Position numbers and translations under genes: made by a program. Under the pieces are notes generated by a model. That model was not told the origin of the DNA. It ran no database searches and saw nothing but the letters and a program-made list of their open reading frames with translations. 20,393 bases of DNA from Actinomycetes bacterium (lineage in GTDB: Bacteria; Actinomycetota; Acidimicrobiia; Acidimicrobiales; Palsa-688): NCBI GenBank assembly GCA_021816565.1, contig JAKAXN010000027.1, forward strand, positions 1-20,393, given 5' to 3'. Positions 1-7,369 of this stretch are shown here, one piece after another. The first letter of the stretch is position 1; each line of letters starts with the position of its first letter.

Positions 1-1187
1 CCGACGGCGGCGGCATGACCTGCCACGCCGCCATCGTCAGCCGGGAGCTCGGGGTGCCCTGCGTGGTGGGTACCAGGAACGCCACCACCGTCCTGCGCAC
101 CGGGGAGCGCGTCACCGTCGACGGCGGTCGGGGCAGGGTCCTCGAGGCCATCCTGCTCGGGGCCGTGCCCACGGTGGCGGCGCCGGCCTCCCCGACGGTG
201 GCGGAGCCGGCCACCGAGGTCCCCACCTCCACTCTGCTGTACGTCAACCTGGCCATGGCCGGCCACGCCCAGGAGGCGGCGGCCATGCCGGTCGACGGGG
301 TGGGGTTGCTGCGGGCCGAGTTCATGATCACCGACGCCCTCCGGGGAGAGCACCCCCGCAAGCTGCTGGCCGAGGGCCGGCGGGCCGAACTGGTGGACGC
401 CATGACCGCGTCGCTGCTCCAGGTCACCCGGGCCTTCGCCCCCCGTCCGGTCGTGTACCGGACCATCGACTTCCGGACCAACGAGTTCCGGGGGCTGCGG
501 GGAGGCGACGAGTTCGAGCCGCCGGAGGACAACCCGATGATCGGCTACCGCGGCTGCTTCCGCTACGTCAAGGAGCCGGAGCTGTTCATGGTGGAGACCG
601 AGATACTGGCCCGGGTCCGGGAGGAGACCCCGAACCTCCATCTCATGATCCCCTTCGTCCGCACCAAATGGGAGCTCGAGGAGTGCCTCGACCTGATCGA
701 CCGCAGCCCCCTGGGCCGCCAGCGGGGCCTGCGCCGGTGGGTGATGGCCGAGGTGCCGTCGGTCGCCTACCGCATCCCCGAGTACGCCGCGCTCGGCATA
801 GACGGGGTGTCGATCGGATCCAACGACCTGACCCAGCTGATGCTCGGCGTGGACCGGGACTCGGAGACCTGCGCCGAACTGTTCGACGAGGCCGACGCCG
901 CCGTGCTCGACGCCATCGAGAGGATCGTCACCGCCAGCCGGCAGGCCGGGATCACCTGCTCCCTGTGCGGGCAGGCGCCGAGCAACCGCCCCGACTTCGC
1001 CGAGCACCTGGTCCGGTTCGGGATCACATCGGTGTCGGTCGACCCGGCTGCCGTGCCGGCCGCCCGCTCCGCCATCGCCCGGGCCGAGCAGCGCCTGGTG
1101 CTGGAGGCCGCCCACCGGTCCCTCGCCTCCCGGCCACCCGGCCGACCGCCGGCGGATGGGGCCGGGGCTGAAAGAGGCGCGCCGTGA
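1..1187 (+). CDS. ppsA: Phosphoenolpyruvate synthase, C-terminal part (5' end outside window)
   Basis: PEP synthase (pyruvate, water dikinase) converts pyruvate and ATP to PEP, AMP and phosphate in the cytosol. The frame is open from position 3, so about 394 residues are visible; full-length family members are near 800, so the nucleotide-binding N-terminal half lies upstream. The visible part starts inside the swivelling phosphohistidine domain ([14 protein letters not shown], with the catalytic His). It continues into the PEP-binding TIM barrel with [47 protein letters not shown] and the catalytic cysteine loop [14 protein letters not shown]. These match PpsA better than pyruvate phosphate dikinase or PTS enzyme I. 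The TGA stop overlaps a possible GTG start of the CBS gene. The nearby pyruvate:ferredoxin oxidoreductase genes point to a gluconeogenic or anaplerotic role (inference). Confidence 0.95.
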   Translation, partial: DGGGMTCHAAIVSRELGVPCVVGTRNATTVLRTGERVTVDGGRGRVLEAILLGAVPTVAAPASPTVAEPATEVPTSTLLYVNLAMAGHAQEAAAMPVDGVGLLRAEFMITDALRGEHPRKLLAEGRRAELVDAMTASLLQVTRAFAPRPVVYRTIDFRTNEFRGLRGGDEFEPPEDNPMIGYRGCFRYVKEPELFMVETEILARVREETPNLHLMIPFVRTKWELEECLDLIDRSPLGRQRGLRRWVMAEVPSVAYRIPEYAALGIDGVSIGSNDLTQLMLGVDRDSETCAELFDEADAAVLDAIERIVTASRQAGITCSLCGQAPSNRPDFAEHLVRFGITSVSVDPAAVPAARSAIARAEQRLVLEAAHRSLASRPPGRPPADGAGAERGAP

Positions 1188-1231
1188 ACCGCCGACCGCG
1201 TGAGCGAACACCAGGAAGGAGCCGTCCGGAC

Positions 1232-1999
1232 ATGCCCCCCTCGGAGCAGGCCAAGATCTTCCCCACCACGTCGCTGGCCGAGCCCCGCCCGCTCCCGTTC
1301 CTGCCGGTGCTGGTCCGCGACGTGATGACGGCCGATCCGGTCACGGTGGAGCCGACGGCCACGGTCAAGGACATCGCCCACCTGCTGCTCACCCACGACA
1401 TCCGCGCGGTGCCGGTGGTCGACGTGGGTGACCGGATCGTCGGCGTGGTGGGGGAGGCCGACCTCATCAGCCGGGGCGGCTACCCGGCGGTGCGGAGCCG
1501 GCACCTGGCCGGGCTGCTCGACGACACCCTCGTGGAGCACCGCCGGCACTGGGCCCAGAAGGCCGGGGGGCTGACCGCCGGGGAGATCATGACCACCGAA
1601 GTGATCTCCTGCGGCCCGGTCGAACCGGTCGGGGCCGCGGCCCGGCGGATGCTGCGCACCGACGTCCGTAGCCTGCCGGTGGTGGACCGGGGTCGGCTGG
1701 TCGGCATGGTGTCGCGACACGACCTGCTGCACCTCTACGACCGCCCGGACCGGGAGATCTCGGAGCGGATCACCGAGCTGCTGAAGGACCCGTCGTGGGC
1801 CCCCGAGGGCCACCGGGTCGTCCACCATGTGGACGACGGGGTGGTCGTCCTCACCGGGACCGTCCTCCACCCGTCGGACCGCCACGTGGTGGCCACCATC
1901 GTGGCCCAGGTCCCCGGGGTGCTGGAGGTGGCCGACCGGACCACCGCCGAGGAGCCCGAGCCCGAGCCGTTCTTCCTCAAGGACACCGACTGGCGGTAG
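1232..1999 (+). CDS. CBS-pair and BON domain protein
   Basis: 255 residues. Residues about 29-80 and 116-170 form a tandem CBS pair (VRDVMTADPVTV and AGEIMTTEVISC begin the two repeats). Such pairs usually bind adenosyl ligands and act as energy or redox sensors. Residues about 172-238 look like a BON domain (ITELLKDP..., DDGVVVLTGTV, VPGVLEVADRT), a fold linked to membrane or phospholipid association, though no signal peptide is present. I chose ATG 1232 because AGGAAGGA lies about 11 bases upstream. GTG 1184 is an in-frame alternative that would overlap the ppsA stop as GTGA and has AGAGG six bases upstream. The gene is probably co-transcribed with ppsA. M. tuberculosis Rv2626c (Hrp1) is a known two-CBS DosR-regulon protein, but it lacks the BON extension. 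Confidence 0.9.
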   Translation: MPPSEQAKIFPTTSLAEPRPLPFLPVLVRDVMTADPVTVEPTATVKDIAHLLLTHDIRAVPVVDVGDRIVGVVGEADLISRGGYPAVRSRHLAGLLDDTLVEHRRHWAQKAGGLTAGEIMTTEVISCGPVEPVGAAARRMLRTDVRSLPVVDRGRLVGMVSRHDLLHLYDRPDREISERITELLKDPSWAPEGHRVVHHVDDGVVVLTGTVLHPSDRHVVATIVAQVPGVLEVADRTTAEEPEPEPFFLKDTDWR

Positions 2000-2072
2000 T
2001 CGGCGCCCCGGCCCGGGCGGCGCCCCGGCGACGGCCGTACCCCGGGCGCCGGCGCCCGCCGTGGTGGCGTCC
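2000..2072. terminator. GC-rich hairpins between convergent genes (candidate bidirectional terminator)
   Basis: This 73-base gap separates the stops of the CBS gene (+) and the flavoprotein gene (-). It contains GGCGCC at 2002-2007 repeated at 2019-2024 (self-complementary, able to pair) and the palindrome GGGCGCCGGCGCCC at 2044-2057, which extends to a 6-bp stem with a CCGG loop. There is no U-tract, so termination is inferred from position and structure only. Confidence 0.35.
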
Positions 2073-3698
2073 TCAGGTGGTCTCGGGCTGCATCTCGATG
2101 GCCCCGCACGGGCACTCGGTGACGCAGATCCCGCACCCCTTGCAGTAGTCGTAGTTGATGGCGTAGCGCTCTCCCGGGCCCAGCTTGATCACCGCGTTGT
2201 CCGGGCACACGCCGTAGCAGTTGTCGCACTCCAGACAGTTGCCGCACGACATGCAGCGGCGGGCCTCGAAGAGGGCGTTGGTCTCGTCCAGGCCGCCCAC
2301 CACCTCGTCGAACACCCCCCGGCGGCGGATGGCGTCGAGCTCCGGCTGAACCGTCCTCGGGGCGTCGGAGTAGTACCAGAGGTTGAGCCGGTCGAAGGTG
2401 GCCGGCTGGCGCCCGTCGCCGTCGTGGTGGGCCACGCCGGTCAGCCAGCCGTTGATGTGGCGGGCCGCCCGGGCGCCGTGGCCGACCGCCTTGGTCACCG
2501 ACCGCTCCCCGGAGGCGGCGTCGCCGCCGGCGAAGATCCCGGGATGGCCGGTCATGAGGTCGGCCCCCACCCCGATCACCCCGTCGTCCACGGCTATGCC
2601 GTCCACCCCCTCGACCAGCGACAGGTCCGTGTCCTGGCCCACCGCCAGCACCAGGCTGTCGGCCGCCAGCTCCTCGAGCTCACCGGTGGGCCGGGGTCGG
2701 CCGTGGTCGTCCAGGCGCATCTTCTCGATCACCAGCCGCCCGGCATCGGCCCGGCGCACGGTCGACAGCCACTGCAGCCGGATGCCCTCGTCGGTGGCCT
2801 CGCGCACCTCCTCGTCGTGGGCCGGCATGTGGTCCCGGTCCCGGCGGTAGATCACCACCGATTCGGTGGCCCCCATGCGCAGGGCGGTGCGCGCCGCGTC
2901 CAGGGCGGTGTCACCCCCTCCGTAGACCGCCACGGTACGCCCGAGGTGCAGGTCGGCCCTGGTGCCGGCCCGGCGCAGCAGGGTGAGGGCGTCGAGGATC
3001 CGGGCGGAGTCGCCGGCCGGGATCTCGGTGCGGTGGCTGACCTGCGCCCCCACCGCCACCAGCGCCGCGTCGTAGCCCCGCGCCGCCTCCTCCACGTTCG
3101 AGACCCGGGTGTCGAGGACGACCTCCACACCCAGGGCCAGGATGCGCTCCACCTCGGCGTCGAGGATCCGGCGGGGCAGCCGGTAGGCCGGTATCCCGGC
3201 GTCCATCATCCCTCCGGGGCGGTCCCCGGCGTCGAGCACCGTCACCGCGTGCCCGAAGCGGCGCAGGTGGTAGGCGGCCGACAAACCGCACGGGCCGGCC
3301 CCCACCACCAGCACCTTGCGGCCGGTGGGGCGGCCGGGCGGGGGGAGCTCCCACCGCCGCCTGAGGGCCTCGTCCCCGAGGAACCGCTCCACCGCGTTGA
3401 TGCCGACCGGCTGGTCCAGCTGGGCCCGGTTGCACGCCGTCTCGCACGGCCGGTAGCACACCCGGCCCATCACGGCCGGGAACGGGTTCGACTCCACCAG
3501 CCGCTCCCACGCCCCCCGGTAATCGCCCTCCTCGGCCCGGTACAGCCAGCCCTGGGTGTCCTCCCCGGCCGGGCAGGCCTGGTTGCACGGCGCCAGCCGG
3601 TCCACGTAGACGGGGCGCTCGGTCCTCCAGTTGCCGGTCCGGTTGGCCAGGCTCGAGCCGACCTCCAGGGTGATGGCGAAAGGTCTCGGGGCGGTCAT
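2073..3698 (-). CDS. GltD/NfnB-like NAD(P)H:ferredoxin flavoprotein with C-terminal 2x[4Fe-4S] domain
   Basis: 541 residues, related to the glutamate synthase small subunit and NfnB/SudA family. Residues about 38-89 carry an N-terminal Cys-rich [4Fe-4S] region (C38, C42, C81, C85, C89). An FAD-binding motif VVGAGPCGLSAA lies near 131-142 and a NAD(P)-binding motif VAVYGGGDTALDAA in the middle. The C-terminal 60 residues form a ferredoxin-like module: C488-x2-C491-x2-C494-x3-C498-P and C519-x2-C522-x2-C525-x3-C529-P, preceded by extra cysteines C482 and C485. ATG 3698 is preferred over upstream codons because GGAGGAG lies just before it and ATGA overlaps the porB stop. No glutamate synthase large subunit is nearby. 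I infer that it links pyruvate oxidation or synthesis to NAD(P)H, replacing a separate PorD ferredoxin subunit. Confidence 0.9.
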   Translation of the reverse strand: MTAPRPFAITLEVGSSLANRTGNWRTERPVYVDRLAPCNQACPAGEDTQGWLYRAEEGDYRGAWERLVESNPFPAVMGRVCYRPCETACNRAQLDQPVGINAVERFLGDEALRRRWELPPPGRPTGRKVLVVGAGPCGLSAAYHLRRFGHAVTVLDAGDRPGGMMDAGIPAYRLPRRILDAEVERILALGVEVVLDTRVSNVEEAARGYDAALVAVGAQVSHRTEIPAGDSARILDALTLLRRAGTRADLHLGRTVAVYGGGDTALDAARTALRMGATESVVIYRRDRDHMPAHDEEVREATDEGIRLQWLSTVRRADAGRLVIEKMRLDDHGRPRPTGELEELAADSLVLAVGQDTDLSLVEGVDGIAVDDGVIGVGADLMTGHPGIFAGGDAASGERSVTKAVGHGARAARHINGWLTGVAHHDGDGRQPATFDRLNLWYYSDAPRTVQPELDAIRRRGVFDEVVGGLDETNALFEARRCMSCGNCLECDNCYGVCPDNAVIKLGPGERYAINYDYCKGCGICVTECPCGAIEMQPETT

Positions 3699-4696
3699 GG
3701 CTCCTCCGGGGTCTCGAGACCGTAACGGGCGACGTTGTCGTCGGCCGCGGCCTGGATGCGCCCGATCACGTCGGTGCGCCATATCGGCTGGAACAGGTGC
3801 CGGTAGCGGGTCTGGCGGATCAGGTAGTCCTCCACCGGGACCCGGCGGCGTATCGGCCGGCGGTCGACGACCTCGCCGTGGCGGGCCGTGAACACCGGGA
3901 ACAGTCCGGACTCGGCGGCCAGCCGGGCCACCTTGACCGTCTCGCCGGTGGCGCTGCCCCAGCCGAGCGGACAGGGGACCAGCACGTGTATGTACCGGGC
4001 GCCGCGCACGGCCATGGCCTCCTCGACCTTCTGCTCCAGGTCGTGTAGGTCGGCGACGGTCGCAGTGGCCACGTAGGGGATCCCGTGGGCCATGGCGATG
4101 CGGGGCAGGCTCTTGCCCTGGCCGAAGGCGTTGCCCGGGTCGGGTCCCACCGCCTCAGTGGTGGCGGTGCGGGCCGCCGGCGGGGTGGCGCCGGAGCGCT
4201 GCACCCCGGTGTTCATGTACGCCTCGTTGTCGTAGCAGACGTAGAGCACGTCGTCGTTGCGCTCGAACATGCCCGACAGGCAGCCCATCCCGATGTCGAC
4301 CGTCCCGCCGTCACCGCCCTGGGCCAGCACCCGCACGTCGGTGCGCCCCTGGGCGTCGAGGGCCGCGGCCACCCCGCTCGCTGCGGCCGCGGTGTTGCCG
4401 AACAGCGAGTGCAGCCACGGCACCCGCCAGGAGCTCTCCGGGTAGGGGGTGGAGAACACCTCCAGGCACCCGGTGGCGTTGACCACCACCAGCTGCCCCC
4501 CGGTGGCTCTCACCGCGGCGTCGAGGACGTAACGGGCGCCGAGCGCCTCGCCGCAGCCCTGGCAGGCCCGGTGACCGGAGTTGAGGGAGTTGTTCCGCTC
4601 GCCGTCGGCCTGGACCGTGAGCAGGGAGCGGTCGAGCAGCCGGTTGCCGGCCGCGAAGCTGCCCACCTGGTAGAACCGCACTCTCTCCGATGCCAC
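3695..4696 (-). CDS. porB: Pyruvate (2-oxoacid):ferredoxin oxidoreductase, beta subunit
   Basis: 333 residues. This is the thiamine-diphosphate-binding catalytic subunit of a pyruvate:ferredoxin oxidoreductase (acetyl-CoA + CO2 + reduced ferredoxin <-> pyruvate + CoA). Cysteines for the proximal [4Fe-4S] cluster are visible at C45 and C48 (ACQGCGEA), C77 (NATGCLEV) and C242 (VPCPLGWG). The ThDP/Mg motif is GGDGGTVDIG near 127-136, ending with YDNEAYMNTG near 155-164. The start is GTG 4696: AGGAGG lies seven bases upstream and the conserved region follows directly. A longer open frame continues upstream but overlaps porA and has no recognisable domain. The stop overlaps the flavoprotein start by four bases (ATGA), indicating translational coupling. 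Substrate preference for pyruvate is inferred from sequence motifs and the neighbouring PEP synthase. Confidence 0.94.
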   Translation of the reverse strand: MASERVRFYQVGSFAAGNRLLDRSLLTVQADGERNNSLNSGHRACQGCGEALGARYVLDAAVRATGGQLVVVNATGCLEVFSTPYPESSWRVPWLHSLFGNTAAAASGVAAALDAQGRTDVRVLAQGGDGGTVDIGMGCLSGMFERNDDVLYVCYDNEAYMNTGVQRSGATPPAARTATTEAVGPDPGNAFGQGKSLPRIAMAHGIPYVATATVADLHDLEQKVEEAMAVRGARYIHVLVPCPLGWGSATGETVKVARLAAESGLFPVFTARHGEVVDRRPIRRRVPVEDYLIRQTRYRHLFQPIWRTDVIGRIQAAADDNVARYGLETPEEP

Positions 4697-4707
4697 GGCC
4701 GTGCCTC

Positions 4708-5895
4708 CTAGCGCCGCTGAAGACCGTCGGTGCCGGCCGGCACGCCGGGGCCGATCCGCAGGTCCATGAAGGTGAGCTCCGCCACCTCGTCGCGCAGGGC
4801 CGCCACCAGGTGGTCCCGCAGCGAGCCGTGGGTCACCGGCCGGCCGCCCAGCCCGGCCACCACGTCGGTCAACCGGCTCCCGGGGGGCGCCGCCGGTCGG
4901 ATGTCGGCGTGCAGGTAGCCGCTGCCCCCGGCGGCCACCGCCCGGTCGACGGTGACGACCCGTCGGGCCCCGGCCAGGCGGGCCCTCAGCGGGTCGAGGG
5001 GGAACGGCCGGAACATCGTGAGGCTGAGCGCTCCGATCGGCCACCCGTCGGCGCGCAGCTCGTCGACCACGTCGCAGAGGGTCCCGCCCACCGAGCCGGA
5101 TGACACCACGATGGTCTCGGCACCGTCGGTGAGGTACTCGGTGAAAAAGGGCGACCGGTAGCGGCCGACCGCCCTCCCGTACTCCTCCGCCACGCCCGGG
5201 ACGACCTCCTCCACCTGCTTCATGGTCATGTGGGCCAGGTACCGGACCTCCGTGAAGGCCTCGGGGCCGACCATGGCCCCGATGGTGAGCGGCGACTCCG
5301 GGTCGAGGGACTGGCGGGGTACGAACGGCGGCAGGAATGCGTCCACCTGGGCCTGGTCCGGGACGTCGATCCTCTCCACCGCGTGGGTCAGCACGAAACC
5401 GTCCACGCACACCATCACCGGTACCGACAGCTCCTCGGCCAGGCGGAACGCCTGCGGGTGCAGGTCCACCGCCTCCTGGTTGTCAGCGGCGAACAGCTGC
5501 ACCCACCCGGCGTCGCGCAGCGCCATCGAGTCGCTGTGGTCGTTCCAGATGTTGATGGGGGCGCCCACCGCCCGGTTGGCGACGGTCATCACGATCGGCA
5601 GCCCCAGGCCCGCGGCGTTGTAGACCGCCTCGGTCATGAACAGCAGGCCCTGGCTGGCGGTGGCGGTGTAGGCCCGGGCCCCGGCCGCCGACGCCCCGAT
5701 GGCCACCGACATGGCCGCGAACTCCGACTCGACGTTCATGAAGCGGCAGCCGGGCATCGCCCCGGACTTGGCGCGGGCCCCCAGCGCCTCGACGATGTGG
5801 GTCTGGGGGGTTATCGGGTAGGCGCACACCACCTGGGGCCGGCACGCCTCCACCACCCGGGCGATGGCCTGGGATCCCTCGATCTGCTCAAGCAC
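4708..5895 (-). CDS. porA: Pyruvate (2-oxoacid):ferredoxin oxidoreductase, alpha subunit
   Basis: 395 residues, usual for a separate archaeal-type PorA subunit. The N-terminal domain contains AYPITPQTHIVE (residues 25-36), characteristic of the 2-oxoacid-binding site, and NVESEFAAMSVAIGAS (54-69), which contributes the ThDP-activating glutamate region. TATASQGLLFMTEAVYNAAG follows. The C-terminal part (ETIVVSSGSVGGT...) is the transketolase C-like domain. The start is GTG 5895, overlapping the porG stop by eight bases. An AGGTGG-like site lies about 12 bases upstream, and upstream coupling probably drives translation. Only 11 bases separate its stop from the porB start, so gamma, alpha, beta and the flavoprotein form one operon. 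Retention of YPITP favours pyruvate over 2-oxoglutarate, but the substrate is not proven. Confidence 0.94.
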   Translation of the reverse strand: MLEQIEGSQAIARVVEACRPQVVCAYPITPQTHIVEALGARAKSGAMPGCRFMNVESEFAAMSVAIGASAAGARAYTATASQGLLFMTEAVYNAAGLGLPIVMTVANRAVGAPINIWNDHSDSMALRDAGWVQLFAADNQEAVDLHPQAFRLAEELSVPVMVCVDGFVLTHAVERIDVPDQAQVDAFLPPFVPRQSLDPESPLTIGAMVGPEAFTEVRYLAHMTMKQVEEVVPGVAEEYGRAVGRYRSPFFTEYLTDGAETIVVSSGSVGGTLCDVVDELRADGWPIGALSLTMFRPFPLDPLRARLAGARRVVTVDRAVAAGGSGYLHADIRPAAPPGSRLTDVVAGLGGRPVTHGSLRDHLVAALRDEVAELTFMDLRIGPGVPAGTDGLQRR

Positions 5896-6493
5896 GCCCC
5901 GTCACCACCTGGCTCCGGCGCAGCGATCGGACCGCGGCCTCCGCGGCCGCCGCGTTGGCCTCGCCCACCGGGCCGCCGAAGCGCCGCCTGATGGCCGAGG
6001 TCACCGAGTTCACCGACGCCACCCCGGTCAGTGCCGCCAGCGCCGCCAGGAGGGCGGTGTTGGCCCGGGGCCGGCCCAGGAACCGCTGGCCGATCTCGTT
6101 GGCCGGCAGGGTCACCAGCCGGCCCGGCCGCAGGTGCGTCTCCAGGTCCGCCAGGCCCAGCTCCGCCGGCGCCCGGGAGCTGTTGATCAGGACGTAGCCG
6201 TCGCCGCCCAGCCCGGCGAACAGGTCGACCTCGTGCAGCAGGGTGGGATCCTGGATGACCACCGCGTCGGCGTTCTCCACCGGCTCGTGGGTGCGGATGG
6301 GCCCGGCGCTGACCCGGCAGTAGGACACCACCGGGGCGCCCATGCGCTCCGAGCCGAAGTTGGGGAAGGCCTGGGCGAAGGAGCCGTCCAGGAAGGCCGC
6401 AACCGCCAGCATCTCCGCCGCGGTCACCACGCCCTGGCCACCCCGGCCGTGGAACCTGGTGCTGAACATGGCCGCTGTCGTCCGCTCATCCAT
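5888..6493 (-). CDS. porG: Pyruvate (2-oxoacid):ferredoxin oxidoreductase, gamma subunit
   Basis: 201 residues. The N-terminal GRGGQG (residues 16-21) and the following hydrophobic helix are diagnostic of the gamma domain of 2-oxoacid:acceptor oxidoreductases, which binds CoA and contacts the alpha/beta core. FGSERMGAPV and NSSRAPAELGL are typical later motifs. The start is ATG 6493, with a G-rich GGTGGGG sequence about six bases upstream. Its stop overlaps the porA start. It is the first por gene on the minus strand, 73 bases downstream of the phosphoribosyltransferase-like gene. That gap carries a DosR-box-like palindrome, so it may have its own promoter. Confidence 0.93.
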   Translation of the reverse strand: MDERTTAAMFSTRFHGRGGQGVVTAAEMLAVAAFLDGSFAQAFPNFGSERMGAPVVSYCRVSAGPIRTHEPVENADAVVIQDPTLLHEVDLFAGLGGDGYVLINSSRAPAELGLADLETHLRPGRLVTLPANEIGQRFLGRPRANTALLAALAALTGVASVNSVTSAIRRRFGGPVGEANAAAAEAAVRSLRRSQVVTGRA

Positions 6494-6529
6494 CGTGGCC
6501 CCACCATGTTCCGTCCCGGGGCCGCCCCA

Positions 6530-6549
6530 ACAGGGGCGAACGTCCCGGA
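6530..6549. promoter_or_regulatory. DosR-box-like palindrome upstream of porG
   Basis: ACAGGGGCGAACGTCCCGGA lies 37-56 bases upstream of the porG start. Aligned by eye to the mycobacterial DosR consensus TTSGGGACTWWAGTCCCSAA it matches at 13 of 20 positions, including GGG and a perfect GTCCC right arm, but lacks the outer TT. High GC makes such matches common by chance, so this is tentative. Confidence 0.25.
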
Positions 6550-6566
6550 CCGGCCCATGCGGGGCA

Positions 6567-7208
6567 TCAGCTGTGCAGCAGCACCTCGACCTGCTCGGGG
6601 TCCGGCACCGAGTCGTCCTCGTAGGGTCGCCCGTGCCACCGGAACCACTCGGTCCACGGCACGACCGAGCCGGCGATCACCTCGCCGACCAGACGCTCCA
6701 GCTCGTCGAGGCTCTCGCGGGGCGCGCTCGGGACGGCCAGTACCACCCGGGCCGGTCGGCCGGCTCTCACCAGGTCCACGGCCGCCGCCACCGTGTCGCG
6801 CGACGACGTGGCGTCATCGATCAGGATGACCGTCCGCCAGCCCGTCGGGACCGTCCCGCCCCGGCCGCCCGCCCGGTGGTGGCCGTCGCCGGACGACCGG
6901 CGGGCCCGCTCGACGGCCTGCTTCAGGGCCTGTGCCCCCCGGGTTATGCGATCGAGGGTCTCGGGTCGTATCAGAAGGTGCCCCCCACCCGACACCGCGC
7001 CGAACACCCGGTTCGGGTGCAGCGGGTCTCCGGCTCCCAGCTCCTCGACGTCGATGATGTCGAGCGGGCACCCGAGCGCCCGGGCCACCTCCGCTCCTAC
7101 GGCCAGGCCCCCCGAACCCAGGCCGATCACCACCGGGTCATCGAAGTCGTGGCGGCTCACCGCGTGGGCGAGAAGGCGCCCGGCCGCCCCCCGGTCGGGG
7201 ATGCGCAT
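6567..7208 (-). CDS. Phosphoribosyltransferase-like protein with altered PRPP loop
   Basis: 213 residues with a type I phosphoribosyltransferase fold. DPVVIGLGSGGLAVGAEVARALGCPLDIIDVEELG matches the start of the family found beside Hsp20 and USP genes, and RTVILIDDATSSRDTVAAAV occupies the PRPP-loop position (about 124-143). The two Asp residues remain, but the usual T-G of the loop is S-R. The usual L-P-R-G-G is L-G-S-G-G, and the usual basic R-K before L-G is E-E. Catalysis is therefore doubtful. The start is ATG 7208 with AGGAGG ten bases upstream. It sits 73 bases before porG on the same strand and 142 bases after the zinc alcohol dehydrogenase. In M. tuberculosis a PRT-domain protein (Rv2030c) sits beside hspX in the DosR regulon, an arrangement echoed here. 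Confidence 0.8.
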   Translation of the reverse strand: MRIPDRGAAGRLLAHAVSRHDFDDPVVIGLGSGGLAVGAEVARALGCPLDIIDVEELGAGDPLHPNRVFGAVSGGGHLLIRPETLDRITRGAQALKQAVERARRSSGDGHHRAGGRGGTVPTGWRTVILIDDATSSRDTVAAAVDLVRAGRPARVVLAVPSAPRESLDELERLVGEVIAGSVVPWTEWFRWHGRPYEDDSVPDPEQVEVLLHS

Positions 7209-7338
7209 GACGATCGGTCCTCCTGCCGGCGCCCGCCCGGCGGTCGGTCCGTCGGGTCAGGTTCCGTCAACCCGATTGTCGTTTGGTGGCGGAGACGCGG
7301 ACAGAGACCTTCGGCCTCCCGGTCGTGGGGTGCCCGGA

Positions 7339-7369
7339 CCGGGTGAGCGTCTAGGAGTCGCTCACCCGG
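7339..7369 (-). terminator. 11-bp perfect hairpin spanning the stop codon of the adh gene
   Basis: CCGGGTGAGCG (7339-7349) and CGCTCACCCGG (7359-7369) form a perfect 11-bp stem with a 9-base loop. The loop contains the TAG stop (7351-7353) of the zinc alcohol dehydrogenase. It is placed to end that transcript or stabilise its 3' end before the phosphoribosyltransferase-like gene. No U-tract follows. Confidence 0.5.

Noticed and set aside
2073..3698. Annotation as glutamate synthase small subunit (gltD)
   Set aside because: Fold is shared, but no large subunit is nearby, the gene is coupled to porB, and an extra 2x[4Fe-4S] module is present.
1827..3725. 632-residue open frame on the plus strand
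   Set aside because: Antisense to the flavoprotein gene; no domain, biased Gly/Ala/Pro/Val/His composition, and a product of high-GC codon bias.
4697..5410. N-terminal extension of the porB frame
   Set aside because: Overlaps porA in another frame and is Arg/Gly-rich without domains; AGGAGG before GTG 4696 marks the true start.
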